Shown: positions 55,443 through 63,209 of the stretch, one piece after another
Position numbering within the stretch: the stretch's first letter is position 1
How the letters are laid out: each line of letters starts with the position of its first letter
Assembly (NCBI RefSeq): GCF_001426405.1
Contig: NZ_LMEP01000025.1
Coordinates: forward strand, 392,750 to 456,749
DNA: 64,000 nucleotides
Direction of reading: 5' to 3'
Source of the DNA: Streptomyces sp. Root1304
GTDB taxonomy: Bacteria > Actinomycetota > Actinomycetes > Streptomycetales > Streptomycetaceae
Notes under the pieces: generated by a model
Told to the model about the DNA's origin: nothing
Seen by the model: only the letters and a program-made list of their open reading frames with translations
Database searches by the model: none
Made by a program: the position numbers and the translations under genes

Positions 55443-56855
55443 TTGAGCGAGCAGGCACGTCGTCGTCCCCACAAGCCCTACCGGCGGCCCCAGAAGGACC
55501 CCGTCCGGATGCTCGCCTTCGAGGCGCTGAGGGCGGTGGACGAGCGGGACGCCTACGCGAACCTGGTGCTTCCGCCGCTGCTCAAGAAGGCCCGGGAGAA
55601 GCCCGACTTCGACGGGCGGGACGCGGCCCTCGCGACCGAGCTGGTCTACGGGACGCTGCGCCGCCAGGGCACGTACGACGCGATCATCTCCGCCTGCATC
55701 GACCGGCCGCTGCGCGAGGTCGACCCGCCCGTGCTCGACGTGCTCGCGCTCGGCGCGCACCAGCTCCTCGGGACCCGCATCCCCACCCACGCCGCCGTCT
55801 CCGCCAGCGTCGAGCTGGCCCGGGTGGTGCTCGGCGACGGGCGGGCCAAGTTCGTGAACGCCGTCCTGCGGAAGATCTCGGCGCAGGACCTCGACGCCTG
55901 GGTGGCGCAGGTCGCCCCGCCGTACGACAAGGACCCCGAGGACCACCTCGCCGTCGTCCACTCGCACCCCCGCTGGGTCGTCTCGGCGCTCTGGGACTCC
56001 CTCGGCGGCGGCCGCGCCGGCATCGAGGACCTTCTGGAGGCCGACAACGAGCGCCCCGAGGTCACCCTCGTCGCCCGTCCCGGCCGGTCCACCACCGACG
56101 AACTCGCCGAGGCCACCGAGACCCTGCCGGGCCGCTGGTCGCCGTACGCCGTCCGGATGGCCGAGGGCGGCGAGCCCGGTGCCATCGAGGCCGTGAAGGA
56201 CGGCCGGGCCGGTGTCCAGGACGAGGGCAGCCAGCTCGTCGCCCTCGCCCTCGCCAACGCGCCGCTCGACGGCCCCGACACCCGCTGGCTCGACGGCTGC
56301 GCGGGTCCCGGCGGCAAGGCCGCGCTGCTCGCGGCCCTCGCCGCCGAGCGCGGCGCCGCCCTCCTCGCCTCCGAGAAGCAGCCGCACCGCGCACGCCTGG
56401 TCGAGCGCGCCCTCGCGGGCAACCCCGGCCCGTACCAGGTGATCGCCGCCGACGGCACCCGCCCGCCGTGGCGCCCCGGCTCCTTCGACCGGGTCCTGAT
56501 GGACGTGCCCTGCTCGGGCCTCGGCGCCCTGCGCCGCCGCCCCGAGGCCCGCTGGCGCCGTCGCCCCGAGGACCTGGACGGCTTCGCGCCGCTCCAGCGC
56601 GCCCTGCTGACGGAGGCGCTGAGCGCGGTGCGCGTCGGCGGCATCGTGGGGTACGCGACCTGCTCGCCGCACCTGGCCGAGACCCGGGTGGTCGTGGACG
56701 ACGTCCTGAAGAAGGTCGGCGGCGCCGAGCTGATCGACGCCCGTCCGCTGCTGCCGGGCGTCCCCGCGATCGGCGAGGGACCGGACGTCCAGCTGTGGCC
56801 GCATCTGCACGGTACGGACGCCATGTACCTGGCGCTGATCCGCCGGACCGCCTGA
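55443..56855 (+). CDS. rsmB: 16S rRNA (cytosine-5) methyltransferase RsmB (Sun/Fmu)
   Basis: The 470-residue protein has an N-terminal NusB-like RNA-binding domain (about 15-150, VRMLAFEALRAVDERDAYA) and a C-terminal SAM-dependent domain with DGCAGPGGKAALL, the DVPCSGLGALRRRPEARW block and the second Cys in GYATCSPHL. It methylates one cytosine of 16S rRNA (C967 in E. coli). TTG 55443 is the start (MSEQARRRPHKPYR), with CGGAGCACC upstream. Confidence 0.94.
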   Translation: MSEQARRRPHKPYRRPQKDPVRMLAFEALRAVDERDAYANLVLPPLLKKAREKPDFDGRDAALATELVYGTLRRQGTYDAIISACIDRPLREVDPPVLDVLALGAHQLLGTRIPTHAAVSASVELARVVLGDGRAKFVNAVLRKISAQDLDAWVAQVAPPYDKDPEDHLAVVHSHPRWVVSALWDSLGGGRAGIEDLLEADNERPEVTLVARPGRSTTDELAEATETLPGRWSPYAVRMAEGGEPGAIEAVKDGRAGVQDEGSQLVALALANAPLDGPDTRWLDGCAGPGGKAALLAALAAERGAALLASEKQPHRARLVERALAGNPGPYQVIAADGTRPPWRPGSFDRVLMDVPCSGLGALRRRPEARWRRRPEDLDGFAPLQRALLTEALSAVRVGGIVGYATCSPHLAETRVVVDDVLKKVGGAELIDARPLLPGVPAIGEGPDVQLWPHLHGTDAMYLALIRRTA

Positions 56856-57037
56856 GTCCGGACGGCTCCCGGCGGCGTCCGAGAGGGCCCGCCGGCGTCC
56901 GCCCCTTCGATCACGTGACCGCAATCTCCCGGTCCGTCCAGGTCCCGGACTCGTCGGTTCGTACCGAAATTGGTCTGGACCGAATGCGAAACCGCTCAGC
57001 GGCAAAGAAGTACCCAAGAACGTGGGAGGCTTGGCAC

Positions 57038-57721
57038 ATGGCGCAGATCAACCCCAGCATCCTGTCCGCGGACTTCGCCCGGCTCGCCGAGGAGGCGAAG
57101 GCCGTCGACGGTGCCGACTGGCTGCACGTCGACGTGATGGACAACCACTTCGTGCCCAACCTGACCCTGGGCGTGCCGATCGTGGAGTCGCTCGCCCGGG
57201 CGACGGACACCCCCCTCGACTGCCATCTGATGATCGAGGACCCCGACCGCTGGGCGCCGCAGTACGTCGAGGCGGGCGCCGGATCGGTCACCTTCCACGT
57301 CGAGGCGGCGGCCGCGCCCGTCCGGCTCGCGCGGGAGATCCGGGCCAAGGGCGCGCGGGCCTCGATGGCCCTCAAGCCGGCCACCCCCATCGAGCCGTAC
57401 GAGGACCTGCTCCCCGAGCTCGACATGCTGCTGATCATGACCGTCGAGCCCGGCTTCGGCGGCCAGGCCTTCCTCGACATCATGCTCCCCAAGATCCGCC
57501 GGACCCGTGAGCTGATCTCCAAGCACGGTCTTGAGCTCTGGCTCCAGGTCGACGGCGGGGTCGCCGAGTCCACGATCGAGCGGTGCGCGGAGGCCGGTGC
57601 CGACGTCTTCGTCGCGGGCTCCGCGGTCTACGGCGCGGCCGACCCGGCCGCCGCCGTCGCCTCGCTGCGGGCCCGCGCGGAGGCCGCCACGGCGTCCGCC
57701 CCGTGGGCGTGTGGCCACTGA
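57038..57721 (+). CDS. rpe: Ribulose-phosphate 3-epimerase
   Basis: The 227-residue TIM barrel interconverts ribulose 5-phosphate and xylulose 5-phosphate in the pentose phosphate pathway. Blocks: NPSILSADFARLAEE, LHVDVMDNHFVPNLTLG with metal His/Asp, DCHLMIEDP, TVEPGFGGQ, and VDGGV near the end. ATG 57038 follows GTGGGAGGC. The 182 bases before it, after rsmB, show no gene; the 5' part of the operon is probably rsmB-rpe or rpe has its own start. Confidence 0.95.
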   Translation: MAQINPSILSADFARLAEEAKAVDGADWLHVDVMDNHFVPNLTLGVPIVESLARATDTPLDCHLMIEDPDRWAPQYVEAGAGSVTFHVEAAAAPVRLAREIRAKGARASMALKPATPIEPYEDLLPELDMLLIMTVEPGFGGQAFLDIMLPKIRRTRELISKHGLELWLQVDGGVAESTIERCAEAGADVFVAGSAVYGAADPAAAVASLRARAEAATASAPWACGH

Positions 57722-57817
57722 GCCTCCGGCGGATGAACGCGGTCGGTCGGGCCGCCGACAGGACTGATCAAGGCCCGCCGGATCTGACAGGATGAACGGC
57801 GAGTCCAGAGTGTGAAC

Positions 57818-57870
57818 GACACCGGTACGAGACACCGGTACGTGAACAGCGACAGCGGTACGTGAACAGC
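57818..57870 (+). repeat. 20-bp tandem duplication in front of the SorC-type regulator gene
   Basis: GACACCGGTACGTGAACAGC (57831-57850) is followed at once by GACAGCGGTACGTGAACAGC (57851-57870), one mismatch, and preceded by a 13-base partial copy (57818-57830). GTGAAC also occurs at 57812. The 20-bp period puts each copy on the same face of the helix, so the array may be an operator. It also duplicates an in-frame GTG that is a doubtful start codon. Confidence 0.75.
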
Positions 57871-57885
57871 AGTGAGGAGATCGCG

Positions 57886-58911
57886 GTGGCGGGTATGTCG
57901 GCGGGACGGTCAGCCCTGCGGATGGGCCCCGCGGAGCTGGTGCAGGCGGCGGCCATGGCCCGCCGCTTCTACCTGGAGGGCAAGTCCAAGATCCAGATCG
58001 CCGAGGAGTTCGGCGTGAGCCGCTTCAAGGTGGCCCGGGTCCTGGAGACCGCCCTGGAGCGCGATCTCGTACGCATCGAGATCCGGGTGCCGGCCGAGCT
58101 GGACGCCGAGCGCTCCGACGCGCTCCGCGCCCGCTACGGGCTCCGCCACGCCGTCGTCGTGGAGTCCCCGGCGGAGGGCGAGGACGAGTCGCCCGACCCG
58201 GAGAACCTCGGCGAGGTCGCGGCCGACCTGCTCGGCGAGCTGGTGACCGAGGGAGACGTGCTGGGCCTGGCCTGGGGCCGCTCCACCATCCACATGGCGG
58301 CCGCCCTCGACCGGCTGCCCCCGTGCACGGTCGTCCAGCTCACCGGGGTGTACGACGCCGGCACCGCCGAGCGCGGCTCCGTCGAGGCGGTCCGCCGCGC
58401 GGCCCAGGTCTCCGGCGGCGAGGCCCACCCGATCTACGCGCCCATGCTGCTGCCCGACCCGGCGACGGCGGCCGCGCTGCGCAGCCAGACCGGCATCGCG
58501 CGGGCCTTCGAGTACTTCGACAAGGTGACCGTCGCCTGCGTCTCCATCGGCTCCTGGGAGCCGGGCATCTCCACCGTCCACGACATGCTCTCGGACGAGG
58601 AGCGCGCCCACTACGCCTCGCTCGGCGTCGCCGCCGAGATGTCCGCGCACCTCTTCGACTCCGAGGGGCGCCGGGTCGGCCGTGACCTGGGCGAACGCTG
58701 CATCACCGTCGAGGCGGACCGGCTGCGCCGCATCCCCGAGGTCGTGGCCATCGCCGGCGGGCAGCGCAAGGCGGCGGCGATCGGCGCGGTGCTCCGCTCC
58801 GGCCTCGTCACCAGCCTGGTGACCGACCGCGCCGCCGCGGACTACCTGCTCACCGAGTCCAGCCCGGGCACCCACCCGGCGCTCGACCGGACGGACCCGG
58901 ACGGCAGCTGA
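57886..58911 (+). CDS. SorC/DeoR-like sugar-binding transcriptional regulator
   Basis: The protein (341 residues from this start) has an N-terminal winged-helix/HTH at about 20-60 (ARRFYLEGKSKIQIAEEFGV, SRFKVARVLETALE) and a sugar-phosphate-binding SorC domain with LGLAWGRSTIHMAAAL, VVQLTGVYDAG and EVVAIAGGQRKAAAIGAVLR. Such proteins respond to phosphorylated sugars. Here, next to rpe, a pentose phosphate effector is plausible, but that is inference. I prefer GTG 57886, since GAGGAG (57874-57879) lies at the right distance; GTG 57862 (within the tandem repeats) and ATG 57895 are in frame. Confidence 0.88.
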   Translation: MAGMSAGRSALRMGPAELVQAAAMARRFYLEGKSKIQIAEEFGVSRFKVARVLETALERDLVRIEIRVPAELDAERSDALRARYGLRHAVVVESPAEGEDESPDPENLGEVAADLLGELVTEGDVLGLAWGRSTIHMAAALDRLPPCTVVQLTGVYDAGTAERGSVEAVRRAAQVSGGEAHPIYAPMLLPDPATAAALRSQTGIARAFEYFDKVTVACVSIGSWEPGISTVHDMLSDEERAHYASLGVAAEMSAHLFDSEGRRVGRDLGERCITVEADRLRRIPEVVAIAGGQRKAAAIGAVLRSGLVTSLVTDRAAADYLLTESSPGTHPALDRTDPDGS

Positions 58912-58973
58912 ACGCCGCCGTCGACCGACGCGATCGAGGGGCCGGAGCCATCCCGTAACGGTATGTTCGGGAC

Positions 58974-59414
58974 ATGTTGCTCCGGCCCCTGCGCGTGCTC
59001 CTCGCGCTCGTCCTCTCCGTCTTCCTGGCCGGGTTCCTCGCCGGCTGTTCCACGGCGGGAGGCGACCCCCAGCCGGGATCCACGCACGGAGCCACCCGTT
59101 CCGCCGCCGCGCCCACCGGCACCTCCGGACTGCCCACCGTCCGCGCCGCCGACCTGCCGCCCGAGGCGCGGAAGACCCTCGGCCTGATCGCGCGCGGCGG
59201 GCCCTTCCCGTACGCCAAGGACGGCACCGTCTTCTCGAACTTCGAGCGGGTGCTGCCGCGCAAGGAGCGCGGCTACTACCACGAGTACACCGTGAAGACC
59301 CCCGGCGAGCGCGACCGGGGAGCCCGCCGCATCGTCACCGGGCGCGGCGGCGAGACCTACTGGACCGACGACCACTACGAGACCTTCCGGGAGGTGGTCG
59401 CGGATGGCCATTGA
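58974..59414 (+). CDS. RNase Sa-like guanyl-specific ribonuclease with a lipobox
   Basis: The 146-residue protein starts with a hydrophobic signal ending FLAGFLAGC; the Cys at 25 fits a lipobox (LAGC), so it should be a membrane-attached lipoprotein. After a Ser/Thr/Pro linker, residues about 53-144 match RNase Sa of Streptomyces aureofaciens: GLIARGGPFPYAKDGTVFSN, YYHEYTVKTPGER and DDHYETF. By alignment, Glu104, Arg119 and His134 are the catalytic Glu54, Arg69 and His85. The two cysteines that form the disulfide of RNase Sa are absent. Cleavage would be after G in RNA. The barstar-like gene overlaps its 3' end by 11 bases, as expected for its inhibitor. Confidence 0.9.
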   Translation: MLLRPLRVLLALVLSVFLAGFLAGCSTAGGDPQPGSTHGATRSAAAPTGTSGLPTVRAADLPPEARKTLGLIARGGPFPYAKDGTVFSNFERVLPRKERGYYHEYTVKTPGERDRGARRIVTGRGGETYWTDDHYETFREVVADGH

Positions 59415-59739
59415 CGACTCCGTCGTCCTCGATCTGAGCGGCGTCACCGACAAGGCCGCCCTCATGGACCGGTGCGCCGCCGCGCTCGCCCTGCCCTCCT
59501 GGTTCGGCCGCAACTGGGACGCCCTCGCCGACTGCCTCACCGATCTGCCCGAGCCGGTCGCCCTCGTGGTCACCGGCTGGCAGGAGTACGCCAGGGCACG
59601 CCCGCAGGAGTGGCGGACGGCCACGGACGTCTTCGCCACAGCGGTCGACGAGCGCCCCACCAGGCTTGCCGTCCTCCTCTCCCTCGGAGGATCTTCGGAG
59701 GATCCGACGAAGCACCTGTCGCGAGCCTCGGAGGATTAG
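59404..59739 (+). CDS. Barstar-family ribonuclease inhibitor
   Basis: This 111-residue cytoplasmic protein has no signal. The barstar signature LPSWFGRNWDALADCLTDLP is present; Asp39 and Asp43 match barstar Asp35 and Asp39, which plug the active site of barnase. The overlap with the RNase gene (ATG 59404 lies before the RNase stop) ensures both are made together, so the inhibitor protects the cell before the RNase is exported. The first 80 residues are close to the family and the last 20 are a variable tail. Confidence 0.9.
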   Translation: MAIDDSVVLDLSGVTDKAALMDRCAAALALPSWFGRNWDALADCLTDLPEPVALVVTGWQEYARARPQEWRTATDVFATAVDERPTRLAVLLSLGGSSEDPTKHLSRASED

Positions 59740-59840
59740 CCCGGGGCTGGTATTCGTACACACGTGGGACAATGAACTACGTGCTTTTTCCCCTGGCTGA
59801 AATGCCTAGGGGCCGATCCGAACGACTGGGATGTCAGCAC

Positions 59841-61283
59841 GTGCGTTTCCTCAATGACGTCAAGCCGCCCTACGACCTGACGTACGACGATGTGTTCATG
59901 GTGCCGAGCCGCTCGGCCGTCGGTTCCCGCCAGGCGGTGGACCTCTCCTCCCCGGACGGGACCGGGACCACGATCCCGCTGGTCGTGGCCAACATGACCG
60001 CCGTCGCCGGCCGCCGCATGGCCGAGACCGTCGCCCGTCGCGGCGGAATGGTCGTCATTCCGCAGGACATCCCGATCGAGGTCGTCACCGACGTCGTCGC
60101 CTGGGTCAAGAGCCGCCACCACGTGCTCGACACCCCGATCGTCCTGGAGCCGCACCAGACCGTCGCCGACGCGCTCTCCCTGCTGCCGAAGCGCGCCCAC
60201 GACGCCGGCGTCGTCGTCGACGAGAACCGGCGCCCGATCGGTGTCGTCACCGATGCCGACCTCTCCGGTGTGGACCGCTTCACGCAGCTCTCCGAGGTCA
60301 TGTCCAAGGACCTGCTGCTCCTGGACGCGGACATCGACCCGCGCGAGGCGTTCAACACCCTCGACGCCGCCAACCGCCGCTACGCCCCCGCGGTCGACGC
60401 CGACGGCAAGCTGGCCGGCATCCTCACCCGCAAGGGCGCGCTGCGCGCGACCCTCTACAGCCCCGCCGTCGACGCGAAGGGCCGGCTGCGCATCGCGGCC
60501 GCCGTCGGCATCAACGGCGACGTCGCGGGCAAGGCCAAGCAGCTGCTCGACGCGGGCGTGGACACGCTCGTGATCGACACCGCGCACGGCCACCAGGAGT
60601 CGATGATCAGCGCGATCCGGACCGTGCGGGCGCTCGACCCGCAGGTCCCGATCGTCGCGGGCAACATCGTCGCCGCCGAGGGCGTCAAGGACCTCATCGA
60701 GGCGGGCGCCGACATCATCAAGGTCGGCGTCGGCCCCGGCGCCATGTGCACCACCCGCATGATGACCGGCGTCGGCCGCCCGCAGTTCTCGGCCGTCCTG
60801 GAGTGCGCCGCCGAGGCGAAGAAGTACGGCAAGCACGTCTGGGCCGACGGCGGAGTCCGTCACCCGCGCGACGTCGCCATGGCGCTGGCCGCCGGTGCCT
60901 CGAACGTGATGATCGGTTCCTGGTTCGCCGGTACGTACGAGTCCCCGGGCGACCTCCAGCAGGACGCCAAGGGCCGTGCGTACAAGGAGTCCTTCGGCAT
61001 GGCCTCGGCCCGCGCCGTCCGGAACCGCACGAGCGACGAGTCCTCCTACGACCGCGCCCGCAAGGCGCTGTTCGAGGAGGGCATCTCCACCTCGCGCATG
61101 TTCCTCGACCCGGCCCGTCCGGGTGTCGAGGACCTGATCGACTCGATCATCGCGGGCGTCCGCTCCTCCTGCACCTACGCCGGTGCCGGCTCGCTCGCCG
61201 AGTTCGAGGAGAAGTCCGTGGTGGGCATCCAGTCCGCCGCCGGCTACGCCGAGGGCAAGCCGCTGCACGCCAGCTGGAGCTAG
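59841..61283 (+). CDS. guaB1: GuaB1-family IMPDH/GMP reductase paralogue
   Basis: The 480-residue protein has the IMPDH barrel, with LTYDDVFMVPSRSAVGSRQ, VANMTAVAGRRMAE, the catalytic loop GVGPGAMCTTRMMTG (Cys-Thr retained), and VWADGGVRHPRDVAMALAAG. A CBS pair lies at about 93-215. This is the GuaB1 branch of actinobacteria, separate from the true IMPDH (GuaB2); the mycobacterial relative was shown to be a GMP reductase. So the likely reaction is GMP to IMP with NADPH. GTG 59841 (MRFLNDVKPPYDLTYDD) is the start; the frame is open upstream across the barstar gene but that is a shadow. A terminator follows. Confidence 0.92.
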   Translation: MRFLNDVKPPYDLTYDDVFMVPSRSAVGSRQAVDLSSPDGTGTTIPLVVANMTAVAGRRMAETVARRGGMVVIPQDIPIEVVTDVVAWVKSRHHVLDTPIVLEPHQTVADALSLLPKRAHDAGVVVDENRRPIGVVTDADLSGVDRFTQLSEVMSKDLLLLDADIDPREAFNTLDAANRRYAPAVDADGKLAGILTRKGALRATLYSPAVDAKGRLRIAAAVGINGDVAGKAKQLLDAGVDTLVIDTAHGHQESMISAIRTVRALDPQVPIVAGNIVAAEGVKDLIEAGADIIKVGVGPGAMCTTRMMTGVGRPQFSAVLECAAEAKKYGKHVWADGGVRHPRDVAMALAAGASNVMIGSWFAGTYESPGDLQQDAKGRAYKESFGMASARAVRNRTSDESSYDRARKALFEEGISTSRMFLDPARPGVEDLIDSIIAGVRSSCTYAGAGSLAEFEEKSVVGIQSAAGYAEGKPLHASWS

Positions 61284-61295
61284 TTCTTTCGCGTC

Positions 61296-61337
61296 CGCCG
61301 TGGGCCCCCGGGAAATCCTTCCCGGGGGCCCACGGCG
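61296..61337 (+). terminator. Terminator after guaB1
   Basis: A perfect 19-bp stem: 61296-61314 pairs with 61319-61337 around ATCC, 12 bases after the stop. Confidence 0.85.
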
Positions 61338-61355
61338 TTCCCGTACGGTCGGCCC

Positions 61356-61868
61356 ATGGACCATGTGGAGATCCGCCCCTGCCGCGCCGAGGACCTCGCC
61401 CTGATCGATCTCCACCTGCCCACCCCGGGAGCTCCCGCCCGTCACGCGGAGCGCTTCGCCCGCCAGGAGGCCGGGCACGGCACGTACCTGATCGCCTGGC
61501 GGGGCGGGACCCCGGTCGGCAACGGACAGGTCCGCTGGGACGGCTGTGCCGCGCCGGAGGTGCGGGCCGTGGTGGGCGGCTGCCCCGAGTTCAACGGCCT
61601 GGACGTCGCCGAGGAGCTGCGCGGGCGGGGCATCGGTACGGCCCTGGTGCGCGCCGCCGAGGCGCTGGCGCGGGAGCGCGGCAGGGCGGCGCTGGGGCTG
61701 GGAGTGGGGCACGACAACCCGCGGGCGGCGGCCCTGTACGCGCGGCTCGGCTACGAGCCCGTCGTGACGTACACCGACCGGTGGAGCCGGACGGACGCGG
61801 AGGGCCGCACGTTCGCGTACGCCGACCCGTGCACCTTCCTCGTCAGGTCCCTGCTGCCGGCCGGCTGA
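61356..61868 (+). CDS. GNAT family N-acetyltransferase
   Basis: The 170-residue protein has the acetyl-CoA motif A as EELRGRGIGTALVRAAEALA (Q/R-x-x-G-x-G/A) at about 87-106 and the motif B part NPRAAALYARLGYEP. The substrate is unknown. It begins 18 bases after the guaB1 terminator. Its 3' end overlaps by 26 bases the 3' end of the convergent SGNH gene. Confidence 0.88.
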   Translation: MDHVEIRPCRAEDLALIDLHLPTPGAPARHAERFARQEAGHGTYLIAWRGGTPVGNGQVRWDGCAAPEVRAVVGGCPEFNGLDVAEELRGRGIGTALVRAAEALARERGRAALGLGVGHDNPRAAALYARLGYEPVVTYTDRWSRTDAEGRTFAYADPCTFLVRSLLPAG

Positions 61869-62919
61869 CGGGCACGTACGGCCGCAGCGCCTCCGCCACC
61901 GCCGACGCGATCCGGGCGTGCCCCTGGTCGTCCGGGTGCAGCCCGTCCGCGAGGTGCTCGGGGCCCAGCAGCGGCCGTCCGGGGAGGACGTGGAGGCGCC
62001 CGTCGCCCCCGGCGGCCAGGTCCCGGCCCGCACGCTCCATCGCCCCGCGCAGGTCCGTCAGGGTCGCGCCGAGGGCGTTGCGGGTGTGCTCCGCCTCCGG
62101 GCGCAGGACGGGCGAGACGATCAGCAGGGGCGTGTCCGGGTGGCCCCGGCGGACCAGACCGACGAAGGCCCGGACGGTGGCGTAGAGCCAGTCCGCCGTC
62201 GCGGGCACCGCGGACCAGCAGTTGGTGCCGAAGGCGAGCGTGATGACCTCGCCGGGGAGCCGCGCCAGCTGCTCGGCGAGCGGGAGTTCGCCGCGCGCCC
62301 CGCCCGCGTACCCGAGGTTGACCGGGTCGAGGCCCAGCAGCCGCCCCGCCGTCGCCGGCCAGGAGTGGGCGGGCCGGGTCGACCACCAGCCCTCGGTGAT
62401 CGAGTCGCCGTGGACGAGCCAGCGGGGCCGGGCCGGGGCGGGGGAGAGCGCGCCGCCGAGGGCCCGCAGCGCGAGCGGGACGGGCGCCTGGCCCTCCGGG
62501 AGGTGGACGGCGAAGACACCGCCGCCCGGGGGCAGCGGAAGCGTGACGGTGGCCTCGGCGGCGGGGGCGGCGCAGGTCTCGCCGACGAGCCGCGTACCGC
62601 TCCAGAGGGCGAAGCAGTGGCGCAACCCGGCCAGCGGGTCGCCGGGGCCGGGAAGGTCCGCCCGGTAGCGCAGCAGCACCGCGCGCGTGCCGGGGGCCGC
62701 CGTGAACTCGATCCGCACGCCGATGGGCAGCGCGGCGCGCGCGGCGATGTCCCGGGGGAGCCGCTCCAGATCGGCGGGGTCGGCGCGCACGGGGCGGTCC
62801 CCGTGCAGCCAGGCCGTGCCGCGCAGGAAGGGTGCGGGGTCGATCCAGCCCACCCGGGCCTCCGATCGTGGGGTCGTCCCCTCGGGCGTCGGGGGCTCGC
62901 AGCCTGGGTCATGGGACAC
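61843..62919 (-). CDS. SGNH/GDSL family hydrolase
   Basis: The 358-residue protein has an N-terminal beta-rich domain (about 20-160) and a SGNH hydrolase domain with the nucleophile in VHGDSITEGWW, oxyanion Gly in the NLGYAGGARGE block, Asn in FGTNCW, and the Asp/His of DGLHPDDQGH. There is no signal peptide or membrane segment, so it is likely intracellular; the family deacylates esters of sugars or lipids. Start GTG/ATG at 62919 (MSHDPGCEPPTPEG) is the longest sensible one. Confidence 0.87.
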   Translation of the reverse strand: MSHDPGCEPPTPEGTTPRSEARVGWIDPAPFLRGTAWLHGDRPVRADPADLERLPRDIAARAALPIGVRIEFTAAPGTRAVLLRYRADLPGPGDPLAGLRHCFALWSGTRLVGETCAAPAAEATVTLPLPPGGGVFAVHLPEGQAPVPLALRALGGALSPAPARPRWLVHGDSITEGWWSTRPAHSWPATAGRLLGLDPVNLGYAGGARGELPLAEQLARLPGEVITLAFGTNCWSAVPATADWLYATVRAFVGLVRRGHPDTPLLIVSPVLRPEAEHTRNALGATLTDLRGAMERAGRDLAAGGDGRLHVLPGRPLLGPEHLADGLHPDDQGHARIASAVAEALRPYVPVSRPAAGT

Positions 62920-63209
62920 GAGGAGTCAATGCGCGCGCGTGGACCGGTTCACACCCCCAATGTGTGGATTCATGCGGGGGAGCGCAATGTTTCCCCGTCT
63001 GTGCGGCAAGCGCGCAATGATCATTCGGTACTGCGCAACAACCCTGCATTACGAGTGCGAACCCCTGCCCCTTAGGCTCGTGCCCCGTACCAGGAGTGGC
63101 GGTGACCGCCTGCTCGGCGGTTCCCCCTTCCCACGTGGGCTGACTTGTCATGCCCGCGTACCGCCGCGGTCCCCGCTCCGCCTTCAGGCAGCGATAAGGA
63201 GCCTCCGCA
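62920..63209. other. Intergenic region upstream of the permease gene
   Basis: These 290 bases separate the divergent SGNH and permease genes. They are less G+C-rich than their surroundings and have no gene that I can support. TAGGCT (63073-63078) could be a -10 for the permease with a weak TACGAG at -35. CACACCCCCAATGTGTG near 62950 forms a small imperfect inverted repeat. Confidence 0.4.

Noticed and set aside
59472..59840. Longer guaB1 start within the barstar gene
   Set aside because: The IMPDH-like sequence begins at 59841; the upstream extension is Arg/Pro-rich frame shadow of the barstar gene.
62920..63209. Horizontally acquired insertion, because the stretch is less G+C-rich
   Set aside because: It is only 290 bases, with no ends, repeats or genes of a mobile element. 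Promoter regions in such genomes are often lower in G+C.
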